From positions 1,609 to 8,122 of the forward strand of contig PMOF01000328.1 of assembly GCA_003162495.1 (NCBI GenBank): a DNA stretch of 6,514 nt, read 5' to 3'. The DNA comes from Acidobacteriaceae bacterium (GTDB lineage: Bacteria; Acidobacteriota; Terriglobia; Terriglobales; Acidobacteriaceae). Shown here one piece after another: positions 1 through 6,203 of the stretch (position 1 is its first letter; each line of letters opens with the position of its first letter). The position numbers and the translations under genes are program-made. The notes beneath the pieces are model-generated. The model saw nothing but the letters and a program-made list of their open reading frames with translations, ran no database searches and was not told the origin of the DNA.

Positions 1-915
1 CGCAGCAAAGTGCGCGAAGTGCTTCGCGGACTGGTGGCTACCCGGCAGGTGCATACCATCTCGATGGGTCACGCGCCCCACTTCTACGTGGCCGGCACGT
101 TGCCGGAGTTTGCCGCTCCGCCGGCGCTCTATTCAAGCTCGTCCGTTTCCTCTTCCGCATATTTGTCCCGCTCGTGGGACCACCAGGAGGAGACGCCAGA
201 ATTCGAAACGCCCAAGCCGGCCTCGGCTTCTTCCCAAAAATTCGTTGAGCAGCTCAGGTCTGCCGAGCCCCACGCTCCCCGGACCACGCCGGCGCGCAAA
301 CCTGCGGCCAGCGGCAAGAGTGCTTCGGCGCGACCGCACTTCAGCCGCCCCGCCACTCCCTCCCGCGATCGCAAACCGGCGCAATCGTCGTCGGGCAGCC
401 GGTCCGGCGCGCGTCCTGCGCGGCGTGCAAGCTCCGAGGGTCGTTCCGCTGCCGCGCGGTCTTCCGGCTCCCACGCGACCAACGGCGCCCGCCCGGCCAA
501 TGGTTCACGCTGGACCCCGAATGCGCCTGCAGGCACGAATGGCAAGCACAATGGGGCACACGTTGGAAACGGTTCCACTCATGGTGCGCATTCCAACGGA
601 TCTAACCGTTCCAATGGAAAAGCCAGCCGCCCAGTCAACGGCGCCTCTTCTACGCGGACCAGGAAGTCTTCCGCTCCGGCGTGGGGCCAGCGCAACGGCC
701 ATGCCAGCGGCGCCAAGCCCGCGGCCAAGTCCGGCGCGGCCGCACGCAACGGTGCCACTCGCAACGGTTCCGGCTCGCATAAGGACACTCGCGCCGAGTC
801 GCGCCCGGTCCGCAGCAACCGTAAGCCGACCTTGACCGCCGGAACCAAGGCGGGAAACAGCAAGCGGTTTGGCTTTACCGCCCGGCCCAAGCGGGAGACA
901 AAGAAGCGCGGATGA
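1..915 (+). CDS. C-terminal part of an unidentified protein with a long basic disordered tail
   Basis: The reading frame is open from base 1 to the TGA at 913-915 (304 residues), so the true start lies upstream of the window. The first ~35 residues look folded and resemble the recognition helix and wing of a winged-helix DNA-binding domain (VREVLRGLVATRQVHTI, then HFYVAG); this is a resemblance only. From about residue 38 to the end the protein is low complexity, rich in Ser, Ala, Pro, Arg, Asn and Gly. Eleven Asn-Gly pairs fall between residues 161 and 256, acidic residues are few, and the extreme C-terminus is very basic (RPKRETKKRG). The tail is probably disordered and could bind nucleic acid. 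The stop overlaps the cmk ATG, which suggests co-transcription and translational coupling. I do not recognise the family; a DNA- or RNA-binding protein is an inference. Confidence 0.6.
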   Translation, partial: RSKVREVLRGLVATRQVHTISMGHAPHFYVAGTLPEFAAPPALYSSSSVSSSAYLSRSWDHQEETPEFETPKPASASSQKFVEQLRSAEPHAPRTTPARKPAASGKSASARPHFSRPATPSRDRKPAQSSSGSRSGARPARRASSEGRSAAARSSGSHATNGARPANGSRWTPNAPAGTNGKHNGAHVGNGSTHGAHSNGSNRSNGKASRPVNGASSTRTRKSSAPAWGQRNGHASGAKPAAKSGAAARNGATRNGSGSHKDTRAESRPVRSNRKPTLTAGTKAGNSKRFGFTARPKRETKKRG

Positions 916-1652
916 GTTCGGAAAAAATCTCCACGCGTTCCTTTGATCCCAGCCGTAAAATAATCGTCGCTATCGATGGCCCATCTGGCGCGGGCAAAAG
1001 TACAATTGCCCGCCACCTTGCCCGCCATTTTGGCCTGCTCAATCTGGAAACCGGCGCCATGTACCGCGCCTTTGCCCTGAAGGCGCTGCGCGCTGCGCTC
1101 CCTCTCGACGATCGTTCCGGCCTGGAACGCCTGGCCAATGAAACCACCATCCGCCTTGAAGCAGGCGGGCAAGAGCCCGGCGAAAAAGAAAATCGCGTCC
1201 TGCTCGACGGCGAAGACGTAACCGCGCTGCTCCGCAATCAAACCGTCACCGATGCAGCCTCGAGGGTGAGCGTGTTTCCCGCCATCCGTTCCTGGATGGT
1301 CCGCCTGCAACAGCAACTTGCTGCCGGCGGCGGAGTGGTCATGGAAGGCCGCGACATCGGCACTGTAGTCTTTCCCCATGCCGAGGTCAAAATCTTTCTG
1401 GACGCAGCTCCCGAGGTGCGCGGCCTGCGCCGTTTCGACCAGCTCGGATCTCCGCCGGCCGTGCAACCGGAAGAAGTCATCCGCGACCTGCGCGCCCGCG
1501 ATGAGCGCGATCGGAACCGCGCCGATTCGCCGCTCAAACCGGCCCCGGACGCCGTTTTGCTGGACTCGACCCACATGACGCTGGAACAAGCTGTTGAGGC
1601 GGCCGAAGCCATCGTCGCCGCGAAACTAGGCCAACCACCGTCGCGGGCTTAA
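912..1652 (+). CDS. cmk: Cytidylate kinase (CMP/dCMP kinase)
   Basis: This cytosolic enzyme transfers phosphate from ATP to CMP or dCMP, giving CDP or dCDP for RNA and DNA synthesis. The 246-residue product has the P-loop GPSGAGKST at residues 23-31, the substrate-site motif TGAMYRA at 47-53, EGRDIGTVVFP at 145-155, and the lid-type motif RDERDRNRADSPL followed by DA near residues 195-213. These are the hallmarks of bacterial Cmk. The length is slightly above the usual ~225, through a ~15-residue N-terminal lead and a short C-terminal tail. The motif before TGAMYR reads LE rather than the common LD, a mild substitution. The ATG at 912 overlaps the preceding stop (ATGA); a purine-rich GGGAGA lies 13 bases upstream, so reinitiation by coupled ribosomes is likely. 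No CDS continues directly after it; 60 bases separate it from the next gene. Confidence 0.97.
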   Translation: MSSEKISTRSFDPSRKIIVAIDGPSGAGKSTIARHLARHFGLLNLETGAMYRAFALKALRAALPLDDRSGLERLANETTIRLEAGGQEPGEKENRVLLDGEDVTALLRNQTVTDAASRVSVFPAIRSWMVRLQQQLAAGGGVVMEGRDIGTVVFPHAEVKIFLDAAPEVRGLRRFDQLGSPPAVQPEEVIRDLRARDERDRNRADSPLKPAPDAVLLDSTHMTLEQAVEAAEAIVAAKLGQPPSRA

Positions 1653-1712
1653 GACCACCGATTTCAAAGATCGTAAGCCACCTCAGGCGAAATGCGATAG
1701 GCTCATAGATGT

Positions 1713-2417
1713 ATGGAAATCACCTGTACGCGCTGTCACCAGATTGTCCAGGCCGACAATTGCTATTGCCCGGCCTGCGGTCTGCCCCAACTGGTGTATT
1801 CGGCTGAAGCCGTCCCCGGACAGGCCCCGCCTGAGCGCTGGACCGAAGCCGTGCGCGATGCAAGCACTCTCGACTGGAAGGCGGCGTTGCGCGCGGCGCT
1901 GATGCTCGCGGTTCCAGCCGGGCTGCTCTCTAGCATGGTGTCGCCCATGGGTTTCCTGGGACTGTTTTGGATGGCCGCAGCCGCGGCCGGCGCGGTGACG
2001 CTTTATCGGCGCAGCCAGCGGCCGGCATGGATCACCCTCGGAGCAGGCGCGCGCATCGGCCTCATCACCGGCTTGCTGGGCGGTTGGATGGCTTTTGGCA
2101 TCAGCGGCGGCGCGCTGTTTGTGGAGCGGTTTGTTCTCCACCAGCCCACCCAGATCGACGGGCTCTATAAGAGTTTGTTTTTGGATACGTTTCAGGAAAG
2201 GGCTCAGCAGTCGATTGCAGGCATGGCGCCGTCAGATGCCGTGCAGGTGCAAGCCCAGTTGGCCCAAATCCAGGCATGGATGCTTTCGCCGGAAGGTCAT
2301 GCGGGTATCTGGGCCTTCGGCTTTGCTTTCAATTCAGTTTTTCTGTTGTTCTTTGCCGTTGTGGGCGGAGTTTTGGGGGCGCGTATGCTGGCCAGAAACC
2401 GCCGGCCGGAAGTCTAG
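1713..2417 (+). CDS. Zinc-ribbon membrane protein of unknown function
   Basis: The 234-residue protein begins with a small zinc ribbon: Cys5-x2-Cys8 and Cys19-Pro-Ala-Cys22-Gly, with an extra Cys17. A ~30-residue hydrophilic linker follows. About four hydrophobic segments lie near residues 57-75, 80-98, 109-135 and 200-223, so this is an inner-membrane protein. The 60-residue stretch between the third and fourth segments is polar and Gln-rich (QAQLAQIQAW) and may form a helical extramembrane domain. No catalytic motif is visible. The layout resembles conserved acidobacterial hypothetical proteins annotated only as zinc-ribbon domain proteins. The start is the ATG at 1713 because the paired cysteines begin at residue 5; ribosome-binding sequence is weak. 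It sits 60 bases after cmk, and an inverted-repeat cluster lies immediately downstream. Function is unknown; membrane sensing or a role in protein quality is only a guess. Confidence 0.75.
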   Translation: MEITCTRCHQIVQADNCYCPACGLPQLVYSAEAVPGQAPPERWTEAVRDASTLDWKAALRAALMLAVPAGLLSSMVSPMGFLGLFWMAAAAAGAVTLYRRSQRPAWITLGAGARIGLITGLLGGWMAFGISGGALFVERFVLHQPTQIDGLYKSLFLDTFQERAQQSIAGMAPSDAVQVQAQLAQIQAWMLSPEGHAGIWAFGFAFNSVFLLFFAVVGGVLGARMLARNRRPEV

Positions 2418-2422
2418 GTTCC

Positions 2423-2435
2423 CAGTGGGCCACTG
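2423..2435. repeat. Small perfect inverted repeat
   Basis: The arms CAGTGG (2423-2428) and CCACTG (2430-2435) are perfect reverse complements around a single G. The repeat begins five bases after the stop of the zinc-ribbon gene and is the first of three inverted repeats in a row. The loop is too tight for a full six-pair RNA hairpin, so it may matter as a DNA palindrome or by chance. Confidence 0.4.
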
Positions 2436-2438
2436 TGA

Positions 2439-2464
2439 AGCGTACGGGCTTCAGCCCGTACGCT
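2439..2464. repeat. 12-bp-arm inverted repeat, REP-like or terminator-like hairpin
   Basis: The left arm AGCGTACGGGCT (2439-2450) and the right arm AGCCCGTACGCT (2453-2464) are perfect reverse complements separated by TC. In RNA this gives about 11 pairs closed by a TTCA loop. No T-run follows, so it is not a canonical intrinsic terminator, although it could stall polymerase or protect the 3' end of the upstream mRNA. The core GGGCTTCAGCCC is nearly the same as that of the next repeat (2483-2494), as expected for a dispersed extragenic palindrome family. Confidence 0.75.
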
Positions 2465-2482
2465 AAGCTCAAGGATCACCGT

Positions 2483-2494
2483 GGGCTTTAGCCC
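2483..2494. repeat. Second GGGCTTTAGCCC inverted repeat
   Basis: GGGCT (2483-2487) and AGCCC (2490-2494) flank TT. The 12-base core differs at one position from the core of the larger palindrome at 2439-2464. Spaced pairs of this kind are typical of REP/BIME-like intergenic elements; membership of a genomic family is inferred from the resemblance of the two copies. Confidence 0.6.
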
Positions 2495-2540
2495 CCGAGG
2501 CAGGGATTCAATTCAAACTAACTACCACTCCACTTCTCCA

Positions 2541-2606
2541 CCACTTGCCGCACAGCGGTAAGCCCTCGTATCATCCGGCGAGAGACAATCATTCATAGGC
2601 AAGTGG
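2541..2606 (+). promoter_or_regulatory. Candidate pyr regulatory leader or operator with alternative pairings
   Basis: CCACTTGCC (2541-2549) is the perfect reverse complement of GGCAAGTGG (2598-2606), which runs into the purine-rich GGAAAG (2605-2610) serving as the likely pyrR ribosome-binding site. The left arm can instead form a local 8-pair hairpin, CTTGCCGC (2544-2551) with GCGGTAAG (2555-2562), including one G-U pair and an ACA loop. The two pairings are mutually exclusive. Between them, CATCCGGCGAGAGA (2572-2585) contains UCCNGNGAG, the core of the PyrR RNA-binding loop known from Bacillus, although the flanking stem positions do not pair well. No terminator with a T-run is present, so control of translation would be more likely than attenuation. 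Alternatively the inverted repeat is a DNA operator around the promoter. Confidence 0.3.
2545..2574 (+). promoter_or_regulatory. Candidate sigma-70-type promoter for the pyr cluster
   Basis: TTGCCG (2545-2550) matches the -35 consensus at four of six positions and TATCAT (2569-2574) matches the -10 consensus at five of six, with an 18-base spacer. Transcription would start near 2581, giving a leader of about 39 bases before the pyrR ATG. This reading competes with the RNA-leader interpretation of the same stretch, because a start at 2581 would leave the left arm and loop core untranscribed. Confidence 0.4.
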
Positions 2607-2619
2607 AAAGAAAGCATCC

Positions 2620-3189
2620 ATGAGCGAAGCCCAAGACAACCCGAGCCTGCGCGTGAAAGGCCGGCTGATGTCCGCATCCGAGGTCGAGCGCACTCTGGTG
2701 CGCCTGGCCCACGAGATTGTAGAAAAAAGCAACGGCAGCGAAGACCTGGTGCTGGTCGGCATCAAGCGCCGCGGCGTTCCGCTGGCGGAGCGGCTGGGCA
2801 AACTGATCTCCGCCATTGAGAAACGCCCCATCGAAACCGGCATGCTCGACATTCAGTTCTATCGCGACGATCTCTCCACCGCGGGCATGCGTCCGGTGGT
2901 CACCCCCGGAGCTATCGGCATTGAGATCGAGGGCCGCGACGTGGTGCTCTGCGACGATGTACTCTACACCGGCCGCACCATTCGCGCCGCTCTCGACGCG
3001 CTCTTCGATCATGGCCGCCCGCGCCGCGTGCAACTGGCCGTGCTCATCGACCGCGGCCACCGCGAATTGCCCATCGAGGCAACCTACGTCGGCCGCCATG
3101 TGCCCACCAGCAGCCGCGAGATCATTGAAGTGAAATTTCGCGAAGTAGACAACGACGAGCAGGTGCTGCTGGTCGAGCGGATGGACTAA
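2620..3189 (+). CDS. pyrR: PyrR, pyrimidine operon regulator / uracil phosphoribosyltransferase
   Basis: PyrR senses UMP/UTP against PRPP and binds pyr mRNA to reduce expression of pyrimidine biosynthesis genes; many members also convert uracil plus PRPP to UMP. The 189-residue product keeps the family landmarks: LVGIKRRG (45-52), YRDDLS (81-86), the PRPP loop VVLCDDVLYTGRT (108-120), and QLAVLIDRGHRELPI (138-152) followed by YVGRHVPTS (156-164). These correspond closely to Bacillus PyrR. It is slightly longer than the ~180 usual because of a ~17-residue N-terminal lead before SASEVERTL. ATG 2620 is preceded by GGAAAG at 2605-2610, nine bases away. The gene heads pyrB and pyrC, the position expected of an autoregulated operon leader gene. 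The upstream RNA/DNA element that would be its target is only a candidate. Confidence 0.97.
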   Translation: MSEAQDNPSLRVKGRLMSASEVERTLVRLAHEIVEKSNGSEDLVLVGIKRRGVPLAERLGKLISAIEKRPIETGMLDIQFYRDDLSTAGMRPVVTPGAIGIEIEGRDVVLCDDVLYTGRTIRAALDALFDHGRPRRVQLAVLIDRGHRELPIEATYVGRHVPTSSREIIEVKFREVDNDEQVLLVERMD

Positions 3190-3220
3190 AGCGTCTTCAC
3201 CGTCCTATGAACCTGGGTGC

Positions 3221-3251
3221 CCCATCCTTCGCGTTCTTCGCGAAGGGTGGG
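3221..3251. repeat. Strong hairpin in the pyrR-pyrB spacer, REP-like
   Basis: CCCATCCTTCGCG (3221-3233) pairs with CGCGAAGGGTGGG (3239-3251) around a TTCTT loop; all 13 positions pair in RNA, one as a G-U wobble. The GTGCCCCA(T/C)CCTTCGCG type of sequence looks like another extragenic palindrome family. It lies in the pyrB 5' region, ending 22 bases before the ATG, and has no T-run after it. It could mark an mRNA processing or stability point between pyrR and pyrB. Confidence 0.7.
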
Positions 3252-3273
3252 TAGCAAGGAACCTGAAGAACAC

Positions 3274-4314
3274 ATGAACCCCACCGCAACACCGGCACGC
3301 CGACCGCTCCATCCTCCGCCCGTTTCCGCTTCGCCGTTTCCCTATCATCCCGGCTCGCTGCTCTCTGCCGAAGATCTGACTCTCGAAGATCTCAGCCGCA
3401 TCCTCGCCCGCGCCACTGCTCTTGAAGCCATGGACCCCCTGGTCCGCGCACGCCTGCTCGCCCATCGCCGCGTAGCGCTGCTCTTTTATGAAGCTTCCAC
3501 GCGCACCCGCACCAGCTTTGAGCTGGCCGCTAAGGGCCTCGGCGCGGACACCACACTGGTTTCCAGCCTTTCTTCGAGCATCGAAAAAGGCGAGACCCTG
3601 AAAGACACCGGCCTGACGCTGCGATCACTTGGCGCTGAAACCATCATTCTGCGCCACAACTCCTCCGGCGCGCCCTGGCTGCTGGAAGCCGAAACGCGCC
3701 TGCCTGTGCTCAATGCCGGCGACGGCATGCACGAGCACCCCACCCAGGCGCTGCTCGATCTGCGCACGATTCTCGCGCACCTCAAGCCCACTGCGAAGAC
3801 ACTCACCGCCAAAACGCTGGCCGGCTTCACCCTCACCATTGCCGGCGATATCCTGCACAGCCGCGTGGCCCGCTCCAACATGATGCTGCTGCCCCGGCTG
3901 GGCGCGCGCGTGCTGCTCTGCGGCCCTAAAGAACTGCTCCCGGAACTGGCCGCAGCTACCCGCCCCGGCATCGCCATCGAGCGCGACTTCGATGCCGCGC
4001 TTCGCCAGTCGCAGGCCGTGATGATGTTGCGCATCCAGGCCGAGCGGCTGGAAGGCGTGCAACTCGACCTCGAAGAATACAAGGCAAACTACCAGCTCAC
4101 CGGCCAGCGGCTCGCCGTGCACGCGCCGGCCGCGCTGGTCATGCACCCAGGGCCCATCATTCGCGGCCTGGAATTAACCGCCGGCGTCGCCGACGGCCCC
4201 CAATCAGTCATCCTCGAACAGGTACGCAACGGCGTAGCCATCCGCATGGCGGTCGTCGAGCGCGCGCTGACGGCCACGGCCCGGCCCGCAACGAATAAGG
4301 GAGGCCGCGCATGA
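3274..4314 (+). CDS. pyrB: Aspartate carbamoyltransferase catalytic subunit
   Basis: This cytosolic enzyme joins carbamoyl phosphate and L-aspartate to form N-carbamoyl-L-aspartate, the second step of UMP synthesis. The 346-residue product shows the carbamoyl-phosphate site STRTR (75-79), the 80s-loop SSIEKGET (101-108), RHNSSGA (127-133), HPTQALLDL (155-163), GDILHSRVARSN in the aspartate domain, then MLRIQAER, MHPGP and NGVAIRMAVVERAL. It resembles the Bacillus-type enzyme that works without a PyrI regulatory subunit, and no pyrI is nearby. The start was set at ATG 3274, with GAAGAA (3265-3270) and AAGGA (3256-3260) upstream. An in-frame GTG at 3217 would add 19 residues but would translate through the hairpin at 3221-3251, so it is rejected. 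Even from 3274 there is a ~24-residue Pro-rich N-terminal lead. The stop overlaps pyrC by ATGA. Confidence 0.97.
   Translation: MNPTATPARRPLHPPPVSASPFPYHPGSLLSAEDLTLEDLSRILARATALEAMDPLVRARLLAHRRVALLFYEASTRTRTSFELAAKGLGADTTLVSSLSSSIEKGETLKDTGLTLRSLGAETIILRHNSSGAPWLLEAETRLPVLNAGDGMHEHPTQALLDLRTILAHLKPTAKTLTAKTLAGFTLTIAGDILHSRVARSNMMLLPRLGARVLLCGPKELLPELAAATRPGIAIERDFDAALRQSQAVMMLRIQAERLEGVQLDLEEYKANYQLTGQRLAVHAPAALVMHPGPIIRGLELTAGVADGPQSVILEQVRNGVAIRMAVVERALTATARPATNKGGRA
4297..4304 (+). promoter_or_regulatory. Strong ribosome-binding site for pyrC inside pyrB
   Basis: AAGGGAGG ends six bases before the pyrC ATG at 4311 and lies within the last codons of pyrB. It is the best Shine-Dalgarno match in the window and fixes the pyrC start at the ATGA overlap. 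Confidence 0.8.
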
Positions 4315-5636
4315 CCGCTCTCGTAATTCGCGGAGGCCGCCTGATCGACCCCGCCGCCGGCGTCGACGCCCTCAAAGACATCCTGCTCAAGGACGGCCGC
4401 GTGGCCGAGGTCGCCGCTCCGGGCAAGCTCAAGCAAGCCAACGGCGCGCAAAAACTCGACGCTAAAGGCCTCATCGTCGCGCCCGGCCTCATCGACATCC
4501 ACGTCCATCTGCGCGAGCCTGGCCAGGGCTACAAGGAAACCATCGCCAGCGGTACGGCTGCGGCGGCGGCCGGCGGATTTACCGCCGTCGCCGCCATGCC
4601 CAACACCATCCCCGTCAATGACTCGCCCGAGATCACGCGCTGGATGCAGGCTCCCGAGCGCGGCGCGTTTGTGCGCGTATTTCCCATTGCCGCCGCCACG
4701 CGCGGATCAAAAGGCGACGCGCTCAACGACTATGCGGCGCTCAAGTCCGCCGGCGCCGTGGCGGTCACGGACGATGGCCGCCCCATCCTCAAAGACAACA
4801 TCATGCGCGAAACCCTTGCCGCCGCCGCGCGCGTGGGCCTCACCGTCATTCAGCACGCTGAAGACACGCGCCTCACGCAAGGCGCAAGCATGAATGCGGG
4901 GCCGACGGCGTTCAGGCTGGGGTTACGGGGCATGCCGGCCGAGGCCGAATCAGGAATGGTCGAGCGCGACATTCGCCTGGTCACCGAGCTACGCGACGCG
5001 CGCGCCCATCTGCATGTCGCCCACACCTCCACAGCCGCCGCCATCGCCGCCGTGCGCCAGGCGCGGCGCAACGGACTGCGCGTCACCTGCGAAGTGGCGC
5101 CGCATCACTTCCTGCTCACTGAGGAACACGTCGGCCTTTACAACACCAACGCCAAAATGAATCCGCCGCTGCGCTCAGCCGCCGATCGAGACGCCATGAT
5201 CGCGGCCATCCTCGACGGCGTGGTGGATGCCATCGCCACCGACCACGCTCCTCACGCTCTACACGAAAAGGAAGTTGAGTTTGAGAACGCCCCCAACGGC
5301 ATCACCGGACTCGAAGCCGCGCTCGGCCTGTCTCTGCGTTGGCTGCACAAGGAGTGGAAGATGCCCCTCGGCCGCGTCTTGAGCCTCTTGAGCGCCCAAC
5401 CCGCCGCGCTGCTGGGCCTCAAAGGAAGAGGCACGCTCACGGTAGGCAGCTTTGCCGACGTGGTGGTCTTCGATCCAAAAGCCGAGTGGACCTACAACGC
5501 CCTCGACACAAAATCGAAATCCCGCAACACCCCGTTTGACGGCTGGACAATGCAAGGCAAGGTTCGCTGGACCATCAGCGAGGGGCGCGTGGCCTACGCG
5601 AGCAAAGGGCGTGAAGCGAACGCGAATCCGGCTTAG
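4311..5636 (+). CDS. pyrC: Dihydroorotase, type I
   Basis: This zinc amidohydrolase reversibly cyclises N-carbamoyl-L-aspartate to L-dihydroorotate, the third step of UMP synthesis. The 441-residue protein has the amidohydrolase layout: a small N-terminal strand region (GGRLIDP), DIHVHLREPG (62-71) with metal ligands His64 and His66 and substrate Arg68, MPNT with substrate Asn98, the TDDGRPI segment (153-159) that supplies the bridging aspartate in this type, QHAED with His182, HLHVAHTST with His235/His238, EVAPHH (261-266), and the catalytic Asp311 in ATDHAPH. All expected metal and catalytic residues are present, so it is an active enzyme, not the degenerate PyrC-like subunit found beside some pyrB genes. 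The overlap with pyrB favours equal synthesis; type I enzymes of this sort can associate with PyrB, as known in Aquifex, but that is inference here. Confidence 0.97.
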   Translation: MTALVIRGGRLIDPAAGVDALKDILLKDGRVAEVAAPGKLKQANGAQKLDAKGLIVAPGLIDIHVHLREPGQGYKETIASGTAAAAAGGFTAVAAMPNTIPVNDSPEITRWMQAPERGAFVRVFPIAAATRGSKGDALNDYAALKSAGAVAVTDDGRPILKDNIMRETLAAAARVGLTVIQHAEDTRLTQGASMNAGPTAFRLGLRGMPAEAESGMVERDIRLVTELRDARAHLHVAHTSTAAAIAAVRQARRNGLRVTCEVAPHHFLLTEEHVGLYNTNAKMNPPLRSAADRDAMIAAILDGVVDAIATDHAPHALHEKEVEFENAPNGITGLEAALGLSLRWLHKEWKMPLGRVLSLLSAQPAALLGLKGRGTLTVGSFADVVVFDPKAEWTYNALDTKSKSRNTPFDGWTMQGKVRWTISEGRVAYASKGREANANPA

Positions 5637-5807
5637 CGACCGCTTCATTGCAGGTTAGTCACCTTCGGTTGAAGAACCCGCATCCGGAGTTTGCGATCTC
5701 TTCGGTGTTTGATCACGCATCAAGCTGAGCCGCCATCTGGCAGCCTGGTTGCGCCGCAAAGCATCCAACAGCGCTGAGGATCGTTACTGCAGACGAGGAA
5801 AATCGCC

Positions 5808-6203
5808 ATGTTCTCGATACCGGGTGCGACGCAATACGCAACTTTGAGCCTGCTTCTCTTGCGGCTCATGGTGGCGCTGGTTTTTGGAACCAGCGGATTC
5901 GGCCATCTGAAGTCGCCGCGTAAGCGCGCGCAAAGCATTGGCATGAGCGTGGGCTTCACGGTCTTTCTGGGCGCTGCGGAGGGGTCCGGAGCCATCGCTC
6001 TTGCGCTCGGCGTGCTCACCCAGTGGGCCGCGCTGGGCCTGATTCTGATTATGCTGGGCGCAATTTACATGAAGATAGCGAAATGGAAGACGGGCTTCTG
6101 GGGCGAGAAGTCCATGGGATGGCACTACGACTTGATGCTTCTTGTCATGAACCTGGTGATCCTGTGTACGGGCGGGGGGAGGATTGCGCTGATGCCGCTC
6201 TAA
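5808..6203 (+). CDS. DoxX-family membrane protein
   Basis: The 131-residue protein has four predicted membrane helices near residues 11-32, 46-68, 72-90 and 105-121. It carries the DoxX-family pattern: an early Arg in helix 1 (LLLRLMVALVFGTSGFGHL), a glycine-rich second helix after an acidic residue (GAAEGSGAIALALG), and a final YDLMLLVMNLVILCTGGGR segment. DoxX proteins are inner-membrane proteins named after a thiosulfate:quinone oxidoreductase subunit, but most members, including small ones like this, have no proven role; links to redox stress and sulfur metabolism are known for some. GAGGAA at 5795-5800 lies seven bases before the ATG. It stands alone: 171 bases after pyrC and 125 bases before the next gene, so it is probably its own transcription unit. 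The exact activity cannot be told from sequence. Confidence 0.85.
   Translation: MFSIPGATQYATLSLLLLRLMVALVFGTSGFGHLKSPRKRAQSIGMSVGFTVFLGAAEGSGAIALALGVLTQWAALGLILIMLGAIYMKIAKWKTGFWGEKSMGWHYDLMLLVMNLVILCTGGGRIALMPL

Noticed and set aside
161..780. Possible tandem DNA repeat or CRISPR-like array in the Asn-Gly-rich stretch
   Set aside because: The repetition is at the amino-acid level (Asn-Gly pairs at irregular spacing); there is no constant repeat-spacer unit.
110..835. A 241-codon plus-strand frame inside the first gene
   Set aside because: Its product is a Pro/Arg-rich shadow with no domain-like segment. The main frame is open from base 1 and ends in an ATGA overlap with cmk, which supports the main frame.
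579..1589. A 336-codon minus-strand open frame across cmk and the tail of the preceding gene
   Set aside because: It runs opposite to cmk, whose motifs are unmistakable, and its translation has no family features; long antisense frames are common in high-G+C DNA.
2439..2464. Intrinsic terminator for the zinc-ribbon gene
   Set aside because: The stem is strong, but no T-run follows and the core recurs at 2483-2494, so a repeat element explains it better.
3625..4146. Minus-strand frames inside pyrB, and similar ones in pyrR and pyrC
   Set aside because: They are antisense shadows of well-conserved enzymes with no recognisable content.
5637..5807. Search for a promoter, terminator or small RNA between pyrC and the DoxX gene
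   Set aside because: TTGCGA at 5691 and TTGATC at 5709 have no acceptable -10 box at 16-18 bases, and no strong hairpin or conserved RNA pattern was seen.
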